Of a stretch of DNA of 59,261 bases, positions 11,625 through 22,400 are shown piece after piece. A program made the position numbers and the translations under genes. Numbering within the stretch: the first letter of the stretch is position 1; every line of letters begins with the position of its first letter. Origin of the DNA: Rodentolepis nana (Eukaryota; Platyhelminthes; Cestoda; Cyclophyllidea; Hymenolepididae); assembly GCA_900617975.1 (NCBI GenBank), contig UZAE01012136.1:1-59261 (forward strand), in the 5' to 3' direction. Below the pieces are notes generated by a model that ran no database searches, was not told where the DNA came from, and worked only from the letters and a program-made list of their open reading frames with translations.

Positions 11625-13568
11625 ATGATTTCCGAAGTTTCGGTGCACGAAAAACAGGTAAGCTTAAGTAGATTTCTTTTATTATTTCGCATTTTGCCAT
11701 TATCTTTTTTGTATTTGGTGTCTTTTATCACATAATCATACACACAGGATGTACTTCTCTGTATTAATTTTTTTAGTTAAAATTTATTTGAAACGCCGTC
11801 AGTTCGTGCCATTACTATTGCATTTAAAGAAGCCAGTTTGTGTCATATTGTGTAGCGGGGTGCTACGCTAGTAAAGCCTAACCGACTCAGAAATCTCTAT
11901 GGCAGATTCTATTGCTAGACTCCCAGAACAAGCTAACCTATAGCCCAGCTATAAGGAAAACAGACATACAACACGGAATACGTTTTTTCGGTACGTATAT
12001 CGATAGCGAATTGTTAAGTTTGGCAAAGCGATTAGTTATCAGATAACTCTAGCATAATTCCCGTGATCATTAATAGCTAACTATTTCTGAGTAGTATTCT
12101 ATAGCAGGATTTCTATTTGGTCATTGGTGGGGTGTCCCACAATTGTTTGCTTTGATAAACAATGCAAAGCATCTAATTCGTTCAATCATGTGCACAATTT
12201 ATGAAATTTCCTTAGAAAGGGCCATTTTCTCCATAGAATTTTTAAATAAGAAACATTTGTTTAATCTTATTCTAGCCTAACAGGTTTTACCCAATTGTAT
12301 TTGTTTTATTTAAGAATAATGATTTGCCCATAAAAAATGAAGTCGATATGCTTCGTTGTGACGTTCCGGATGATGTTTCAAAATCCTTTGACAGCTGCAT
12401 TGATCTCACCTTGACCAAACGTCCACTGCGTTCTCGCATTTTGCATCACCTCCGACGATTAGCGTTGCCTATTGCATTGGGGCAGTTGCTTTCCGCCCTC
12501 ATTGCGACTACTGCTATTGCAAGTAATTTCCTTGCGAACTTCGGAGTCAGTCTACCTCTTGTTCAAAACCTTCCTCATTACCTACTTCTGGCCGTTATTT
12601 ATGGAATTGTTAGTTGCACTCGTTTCTGGTCTAACCCTCATGAAAACTCTCATTCTCTGTCGGGAAAACTCGTGAAATTCTTTAAAACTAGGGGTTGGCA
12701 GTACTTTATTGCTGGCACCATCGATGTTCACGCTAATTGGGCTATGGTTAGTGCATATGCATTCACAAATCTGACTAGTGTTCAACTTCTTGACTGTATT
12801 ACTATCCCTACTTCCATGCTACTAAGTCGATTTTGCCTCAAGACTCGCTATAAATGGATGCATATTGTCGGTGTTATAATTTGTGTAATCGGATCGGCTT
12901 CAATGGTCGGTGCAGATTATCTAGCTGCCTCTATTAAAGGGACGACTGAAAATTCTACCACTGGTGGAAGCGGTAATTCGCAACATATATCTTCAGTCCT
13001 TCTTGGTGATTTCCTAGTTATAGCCGGTGCTATTGGATACGGTATCTCTAATGTTTACCAGGAATTCCTTGTTCGAAAGTATGGAATGATCGATTATTTG
13101 AGTTTTGCTTCTTTATCTGCCACCATCTGGACAGTAATTTACTGCTCCACACTGGAGAGAAATGCCATCATCGAAGCTATTCGTGTGCACGATCCCGTAA
13201 GTCGGTTTATCTTGATTAAGTAATAAGTTCGACTATATAATGGATATTTTTTATTGTTTCAGGCAAAATTACCCTCTATTGTAGGGTGTTTTGTGGGATT
13301 TACGTTGGCGATGTTCCTTCTTTACACCATTATGCCAATGGCCCTTTCCAAGACAAATGCGGTATTAGTGAATTTGTCCCTTCTAACATCAGATCTTTAT
13401 GCTCTCTTGATTGGAATTTACCTCTTCGGAAACAACTTTCATCCACTTTATCTTGCATCTTTCGCTGCTATTATGATTGGAGTATTTCTCTTCGCATCGA
13501 GGGATCCCATATTCCGCGATCTCGTGGAAACTCCCGAGGAAGAGGATGAACTTCGAATTGGGCTGTGA
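11625..13568 (+). CDS. SLC35F: SLC35F1/F2-type solute carrier (DMT superfamily)
   Basis: A multi-pass membrane protein of the drug/metabolite transporter superfamily; the substrates of this subfamily are poorly defined. Exons: 11625-11657, 12315-13196, 13263-13568, giving 406 aa. The hydrophobic pattern fits about 10 membrane helices. Family landmarks are clear: IALGQ at the first helix, GTIDVHANWAMVSAYAFTN, LTSVQLLDCITIP, a GSASMVGAD stretch, LLGDFLVIAGAIGYGISNVYQE and the final TSDLYALLIGIYLFG. The C-terminus is acidic. Exon 1 encodes only 11 aa and is inferred from a strong donor (CAG|gtaagc) and an acceptor (tatttaag) that keep the frame; if it is wrong, translation would start at ATG 12348 inside exon 2. 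AATAAA lies at about 13858-13863. The final intron is 66 nt. Confidence 0.88.
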
Positions 13569-16495
13569 TTTTGTACGAATACGAGATAGGCTTTAACCAT
13601 ATCCGTACTGTACATATTATCTTTTCAGCGTACTGTTTCATTTTATATTTGACTTCATGTATATTCAAAAATATTAAGACATCGGCTATGTTGGAAATAA
13701 TTTGTTTAATTATTACTTTAATAACTATACTCAAATTTTAACAGATAAAAGTGTCTTATAGCATAATTTCAGTTTTCGATGTCTTTTCACTACCACACCA
13801 TCACCATGGTACTTTCTAGCGCAGGCAAATGAGCAGTCTCTCGTAGTTGGTTACTTTAATAAAATAATCATTTACTGACACCGATTGGTTCATTCTTCTT
13901 TATCTAATAGGGCTAAACTTCGTTCAAAGTAGTCTCAAAGTTGACTATAGCTCATCCTTGTCAGTGATGAATAGGTATAGGCTGCCAAAAGTCTACACCA
14001 TATCTATAGCGTATAGTAATCGATGAAGTTTTTATTTGCAATGACATTATGAGTGTGAAGTTGCAGGCTTAGGTGATGCACTGGAAATACGGTGATTAGA
14101 AGCTTGGATGATAAATAAGTTTGACAAAATTTTGAATTAATTACTGGCATAAATTAGTTGAATCCGTCGCATAGGCAATAGCACAGTAGTTAACATGCAT
14201 GTTCCTCGATGGGAGACTCCATTATACATTATACAACCCCTAAACCTTATTTGAGTGCCATAAAATCCTTTGGTAAATAAACCTGATAGTAATTAGCACA
14301 GAAATCTAGACATGTGCCCTATATTGAGCTGAAGAGAAGAAGTGACTTAGCCCATTAGAACACATCAGCTTAGGAAAAAGCAGCAAAGAATTTACCTTTT
14401 TAAATTTTGCCAGCTTACTACTGAATATCTTGAATAATGAACTCTTTCTCTTCAGTTATTGGGGAAAATGAGTTGAATTGGAGAAATCAACCAATGATTG
14501 AGCATTTTTGCCAATTCGATTTAGTTATTTTCTTCTCTATCGTTGTGAAAAGAATGAACATACGTAACTTTCAGATGCTTATAATCTTAGAATAGCAACA
14601 AGGAGATAGCTGCAGATTATTACTGAGTAGAGTTTCGTTAGCCGTGTTCACTAAAGGTGAATATTAATAATAGCAGAATGAAATAATGGAAGGGGAATTA
14701 TTGTACTGGCATTGGAGCTGGGAACTAAGGTAAACACATTGAATGACAATGATATAATTGTATACATTGTATAGCTAGAACCAATAAAGATCGGTTTATT
14801 CCATTTGAATGAGCATATTAACAAACAGGAATTACTTTACTGATTAGTATTCGTTATTGTATTACTACCCGATTCATACAAATTCATTTGTCTAAATGTC
14901 AAATAATAGTGTCGCACGTAAATATTGTGAGCTCGGTGTTCAAAAATGTTAATCTAGTTTAATTTACATTAGTTCGTGAAGAGAATGAAGCCTTTTTTAT
15001 GCAGAAAATGTGGCGTCTTCTACTTAATTCCTTAGGTGTGCGGTATGAATAAATACACGCTTGTAAAGGCGTTTTAAAGAAATTGAATTCTTAGTGCTCA
15101 TCATGTCATCAGGGTTCTCAAATAGGAAAAGTTTAATTTATGCTTTTTATATTTGCATTCTGCTCGAAAGATTTGCACAGGCTGTTCGAAAGAGTATCTC
15201 TGAAATGTCCCCCATTATCCAGTCAAATTAAGTTCGTTTCTTCAAATCGCATATTCGGTCTTTACATATCTCTAAGAAAAGATAAATTTGATTTAGTGTG
15301 AAAACTAGTATAATTCATGAATTTCCAACCAGCCTCTCACGATAAAGATCGAAATAGCACACTTTATTACCACTCTTTTCATTTTCCCTTAACAAAGTTA
15401 GTCATTTCGATGGTGTAGAAAAATTTTTATTCTTATCACTATTGGCTAAGTCTTTAAAGGGAATTATAATTCAGTGTTTGCACAAAAGAGTAGACTACTT
15501 CAATAAAATCTGAAAGAAAAAGTAAAGTATGCATTGTGTGGGAACTTTGTTCTACTGAGACCCAAACGACGTCATAAAAGTGAATTAATGTGACGAATGA
15601 TAAAAATATTGTTCTTGGTAAGTTTGTTTTGTGGAGTGCACAGTCCTAACACGGTTAAACTAGAGAGTATTATGTGTACTCGAACATTCTGGAACAGGGG
15701 GTCGTGAGGCTGATCTTATCAAGGAGCGAATGAGATCTCAATTACAAAGACCGCTCAACCAATCAGTCATCAATGGTCAGTAAAGGGTCAGCGTACGCCA
15801 ACGGTATTCAAAAAATAAGCTTCCTGCCAGTTTTCTATAGAGGGGTTGCAATATAGAATTAATACAATCCCAATAAACGTTTTCCATGTTATACGATGTG
15901 CAAATTCTGTGTCGTAGAGCAAGGTAAGCAGTGGATACTTGAGGATTTGACGCAGTGATTACTAAAGTTAAGTGAATTCTTAAAATGGATAAGTTAGTTC
16001 AGTACTAATCTATATCCTTAAAATTGTATTATCTTTTACTAAGTTTAACCTATTCAAGCCGCTAGTTTCTATTCTTAGTTGAATGTACTGATTGAACAAT
16101 CGAATTGGTATTTAATTTTCCCATTGATTACTAACAGAGAAATACTGTCAAAACTTTTTGCGACTGAAATAACTTTCAATAAGTATGGCATACTTTACAG
16201 AACGTCAAAACAAGAGGGCCACATGTGCAGAAAAAAAGAAAAAAGCAATTTATAGGGTAAGTCCTCTTAAAATACTGATAGAATGTGATAGCAGCCGCTT
16301 TTCAAAAAAGAGAACAATTTGAGTAAGACCACGTTCTTTATTGAACAAATACAGGACATGGTAAATTGGTCGAGTTTGAAAGGAAGTAGCCTAAGGAAAC
16401 GAATTGAATATGTGCCACCCCTAAGAAACTAAAGGTGTAATAAAATTATAAGTTATATAATTTCTAACATAACAGCTACAATCTGAAGATTTAAA
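13569..16495. other. Intergenic, no gene seen
   Basis: About 2.9 kb of AT-rich DNA between the transporter and the TyrRS gene. A stretch at about 15660-15830 is less AT-rich, but I find no open frame or known element in it. No tRNA, rRNA or repeat can be supported. Confidence 0.5.
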
Positions 16496-19400
16496 ATGAA
16501 TTCCACTGGACGTAAACAATCGGATATCGATAACGACATTTGCAGGAATCCAGAAATGAGGGTATGTTTACGTATAAAAATCAACAATGATGTTGTTCAA
16601 AACGTAGAGATATCGAGCATTAAGTTAGTTGATGTGTGAAGAATAAATGTTAACATAAATATGCTTATTTGTGCTTTACTAAACTTTGTCGCTTTTATGG
16701 TCGTCTTGATTTACTAGTGACACGTGAGGACCGATATATTAAACGTATGTAGTCTTGGCTAAAATAACAGCACCAGGTATATTAATTTATACTCAGCAAA
16801 GAGAAGAGCTCCAATTCCATTCCAATTCATTTAATTTTATAGACATTCGTGATTTTGTTCGATTTTTAATAAATCAACTAAAAGAATCTATTAATACAAA
16901 GGAGTCCTTATAAAGAACGACAATTATATAAAAATATCAACAAAGAAACAGGTCTAGTGAGGGAAAATTTTCAACATATTAGAATGATGGGAAATTTCAT
17001 ATTAAAATTTCGAAATGAAATTTTTAGAATAGCGTTCTTTGCTAACTCCTTGTAATTGCAAACAAATGAGTTGGTTAATTCATTGTATGTTTATCTCTAA
17101 AACTTTTAATTTAGCTGGTTTTCTTTACAATGGAGATAAAATTAAATATGAATAATCAAAAAAGCATACATGAACTACAAACTCTAGAAATTATTTTTAA
17201 ATAAATCTACAATGAGTGCTATTAAAATAGTTTCGATTAAGTTTTCCTTCAGCGACCACTGGGCAAGGAGAACGTATTAACAATACTTTTTAAATATTCA
17301 TTCATATCTTCTAAAAATCATTGAAAATTCGAATTAAATCTGTTTCTATTTAACTTAGACTCCAGAAATAAGGATTTTTATAAAATAAATATTTTGGTAA
17401 TGATCTTATAAATTTTCTGACCTTGGTTGGATTGAGTTGAGCGTCATATAACGAGACAGTATTGAAATCCTCGTTTCTAAACATTTGATTGCTTACACGA
17501 TTTTTAATTAGAATGCAAGCTAACCAAGCATATTCACTTATTGTACAAAATCTACAAGCAAGTGCATTAAGATTCTCATTTTATTAAATTAGTAATTTTC
17601 TATAATCGAAAGTTTTTTTCATATTCTAGGAGGTTGTTGGAGATGCAGATTTGAGAAAAACGCTACATAAGAGTGGTGAAAAAGTGTTTCAAGTATATTG
17701 GGGTACAGCTACTACAGGCAAGCCACATGTTGCCTACTTTGTTCCGATCTGCAAAATTGCTGACATGTTGCATGCTGGAGCAAAGGTTACCATTCTTTTC
17801 GCTGATCTCCATGCCTACCTTGACAACATAAAATCTCCTTGGAGTATTCTGTGCCATCGAGCTAACTATTATGAGACTGTTATCAAAGCTATGCTAGAGT
17901 CAGTTGGAGTTAGTCTTGATAAACTGTTCTTCGTTCGGGGATCAGAATATGAGTTAACGAGGTACCCTTCATATGTTTTATTTCGTGTCGAATGGGCCTT
18001 ATCGTATCATTAATTGCTTGCGCTTTTATTGACCTTCCGGTGTTAACTTTTCTCGTATTAACAAGTTGACATTACTATTTTTTTATAGTGTTCTTAGTCT
18101 TATAGTTTTCAATAGGTAGTTTCTGCGAATTACATTAGTGCATGTGTTTTATCATGCATTTATCTCATACTACTCTTTTACTGAGCTATTTATATTGGTT
18201 TAGAATAATTAATTATTTATTACTATATATATTCTGAAATTGTCGGACTTTGGTAATATATTTTCCTCATTCAGTCATTTGAGTAAAATTCAATTGATGA
18301 TTTATGTTACCTAAAATTTTTTCGAGATATTATCTTTTTTTCACATGGTGGTATTTTTCGGACTATTCCCATTCGCATTTCTCCAAATATGACTCCTGTC
18401 TTTATAAAAATTCATTTTGATGAGGATATTGGTTAGAAACTGCACACACTCAATAAGGAATGCTTCTATAATGCTTAGCTTGGGTAAAGGTAAGTTACCC
18501 TGTAGTCGCAATTATTATTCCACCATATTCGCATTAATGCGTTTACACTTGAATGACTGCATCAATTACATTTTTTTCTTATATTTGCGATATATATCGG
18601 AAGATCAACATAACTCATAGAAGAATCAGATGTTTGATCAATTTTGTGTTTATAGATTTAGCAGTCTTTCTTGCTTTTCGCCTATATTAATAATAGCTTA
18701 TATATAAAACACAGGTATTTAAAATAATTATATAGAAGAAGTGGAGTTAATGTCAATTATTTTCTAGACTTTATGCAGCCACACTCCTATGCTTTGTTCT
18801 AGCTCAAGTATTGCGATGTCTCCTACTGAACAATCTTGATTGTAGCCTCCATCTATATATTGAATTATAATCGATGTCAGTGCCTTTTTTCAGATCATAC
18901 AGTGAAGACGTATATCGCATCTGCGCTGACACAAGCATCAGAGATGCACGTAAAGCTGGCGCTGAAGTGGTTAAGCAAGTGGCTAACCCTCTAGTGTCTG
19001 GTCTACTCTACCCTCTTCTTCAAGCTCTTGACGAAGAATATCTTCATGTTGACGCACAATTCGGCGGCATTGACCAGCGCAAGATATTTATGATGTGTGA
19101 AAGGGTATGCTCTTTTCTAAATGGGACTTATATTTTGTCTAATATTTCTGCCATACTCATTATTTGCCTTTGATATTCCACCAACCATCAGATTTATTTC
19201 CTATCTTCACATTAATAGTAGTAGTGATGATTAGATCATAAAGAAAACAATAAAGTAACACATTTAAGTATTCGGTTTGAAGAAAGCGCTATGCGGCTCT
19301 CAAAATTTAGTGCATGAAAGGGTGATACAAATGCAACTCATTAATTACCTGGTCCCTTGGGTGTGTAATCTTACATTGTTCTAATTGAAACTATAGTATG

Positions 19401-22400
19401 TTAGGTAATATGTACTTGACAGTGATAATTGTCTGTAGCTATAATGAGTTTATCATGTAATCAGATACTATGAGTCTGGAAACAAAATGCACTTTAGGTC
19501 ACATTCCTATTAGTACTTGGTCTAAATCGCTCGATTTTTTTCGTTTATAGATTCTCCCCAGACTTGGCTACAGGAAGCGCATTCATCTCATGAATCCCAT
19601 GGTACCTGGTTTAACTGGGGGTAAGATGTCTGCCTCTGAAGCCGCTTCAAAAATTGATCTGCTCGAATCTAGTGCCGATTTACGAATGAAACTTAATTCT
19701 GCTTCGTGTCCACCTGGACAAACTGCTGCTGATGGAAATGGTGTTCTCGCTTTCATCAAGTTTGTTGTCTTTCCCCTCATACGACTCAAAAAAGCTGATT
19801 CTGGTATAGTTCAAACTACCTTTACCTTAATCCACTTTGCATTTTTATCCATTTTTTTCTACTTCAGGAGTCACTATTAATGCAAAGACTTTCTCAACAT
19901 ACGAGGAGCTGGAAGCTGCCTACATAGCTGGTGATTCTAACGTTACCGATGGAGCTTTGAAGGATTGCATTTTCGAGCATTTAGATCCACCCATGGAGGT
20001 TGTTCGAAACCGTTTTAAAAATCCAAAATTAGTTAATCTGCTGGCAGATGCTTATCCCACCGATGAAGCCGCTTGTGCTGCTAAACACGCCACAGGTAAT
20101 TGTTTTATATACTACACTTGATCTAAATGCGTAGTTCGAGATATCCGGTTCATTTGACATGCATTTTAGAATCTGCTAACGCGTCTCTTTTCATGAAAAA
20201 TGACCAATTGACTGAACTTAAGGGGACTTTGGACAGTTTGCAACAGACGATGCGGATAACTAAAGAAGGTCCTGGTTTATTAGCAGCTGCAACGGTTTTC
20301 GGGCTTGATAAAGAGAAAATAGTTAATTCTCTCTCTGGACGTGTTGTTCGGGTATTGTGGTCCGTGAAGCCAACGGGTCTTCCTCATCTGGGTCTCTATC
20401 TTCCTATTAGGGATCTGGCACTCCTTTCAAAGCATCTCGGTTTCATTGTGGGTGTTCGGTCTATTGTTGCCTTTCATTCGTTCATGTTACCATTTAAATC
20501 TTGTTTATCTTACAGATTATTGTCGTTATCGATGATATTGGTGCATTCTTAGAGGGCAAATGCCCATGGAACCAACGTGAATCTCGCTTTAAACTCTATG
20601 AGACGGTAATCACTGGACTAATCAAGTCTGCATGTGGAGATATGAAATACTTCCGTATTGTACGTGGCAGTCATTTTAAATGTGAAGGGTAAGTTCTGTT
20701 TTCACCACCTTTTTGCACGTTATCGCATTACTCACTTTTTATTTTTCAATCTTTCTTTTCCTTTTATTTGCCAGTCTGTTTTATTATTTGTTTGTTTGTT
20801 CCTCAAAGGTAAAGTCTGCCTACCAGATTCTACTAGGAGAGACGACAGACAATCACACTCCTTAAACTTGAATGCCAAAGTAGGAATTGGGCCAAATTTT
20901 AGTGTGAAATAGCTTTAGAAAATCGAGTGGGTGGAAAAGGTGCTAGAAGCACTGAGTATAGAAGCCTCAACACGAGTATAACGAACTAAAATTAATCATA
21001 GTGAAAATCGAAATGATGCTAATGAGTGTTGGACAGAGTGGAATGAACTTCAATGTGCTCTGTTTACCCGAACACAAAAATAGTTTTTCTTTAGTACCGC
21101 TTCAGTTGACATGCCGTAAAGCGTTGAGTAGCATTTGTGGAGTTATCCTTCAAAATACATTGTGACTGCTATCTTCTGTCATCGTCATAACTCGAATACT
21201 CTGTTCAGAGATATATAATGAAAGGCAAAATTGATTATGAAGGATGAAAATAGTCTTAATGAGATGTTTGACCAACTCACTTCTTGTTGGTAAATAGGGA
21301 ATTATCTCCAAATTTAGGGTAGAAATAACTATTGGGGAATGGCCTGGAAAGCAAAAAAAAAAAATAATCGCCATTGAGTTACCTTCTTTGTAACCTACTG
21401 GGGACTATATTACATCTTAGTATATAGTAACAAGTTTCGGGTTTGAAGGCAGACATATGAACAGATCATCAAGAACAATAGTGATGTTGATGGGGGAATC
21501 AAATCAGGAGTTGACAGCCTCCAGGATTACTCGTTTTATCTTTGCCTAGCTCCTACATGTTGGACCTCTACCGATTAGTCAGTCTTGTTCCAGAGAACGA
21601 TGCGGCAGGTTGCAGTGGTGCGATTTCATCAGCTCAACTTAAAGCTCTGGGGTCTGATGACACTGAAGATGAAGGGACTGGAGCAAATCTCTCAGCTCTT
21701 CTCCTGCCTTGCATGAAGTTACTCGACGCTTACCACCTAAAAGCTGATATTCGTGTTGGCAGTCCAAGCTCTATCGAAAAACAAGAACTCTTCGCTCAAA
21801 AGGTACTGTTACTTCTTTCTGCCTTATTTGTTTCGATTTTAGTGGAAAAAAATTGTCGGTTGTATTTACAGACGCATAGTCTTGAAGTGTTCGCAGCTGA
21901 TAGGAGGTTTGATTTGTTATATGAGGAGTTCATTCTTTCCACTCCGCTCGACTTTCATATATTGGTTAATCTGAGTTTGGCATTATTCTTAAGTGCTTAT
22001 AGTCTGTTGTTATCGCACTCCTAAAACTTTTTGAATAGTCTTTCTATTGGATCAATTTCATGCATACCTGTCTAAAAATTTAATACTTTAAATAACACTG
22101 TCACTGAGACAAGTGGACGTCTTCCAGTCGCCACTTGGTACTCCTAACAAAATGAGTCACTCCGAACGCTGTCGTTTCCGTTCACTTATTTTGACCATAC
22201 AATTGTTATTTTTCAAATTGGTCATTTTCAGGAATAAACACATTTATACTTGTAATACATCAGTCTAATCTTCAACTATTTTCAATTTGAGATTGCCCTG
22301 TATAGGATAGGTCTCCTAAAAAATAAAAGATGAAGACGATGTTTCATTGAGGTTGAAACTAGATTTTTGACATCAAAGTAATCCAGGTCCATAAAATTCA

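Noticed and set aside
20448..20515. Read-through of TyrRS exon 6 into the following ORF
   Set aside because: The continuing text ([11 protein letters not shown]) has no counterpart in unit 1, whereas skipping 68 nt restores the [14 protein letters not shown] homology.
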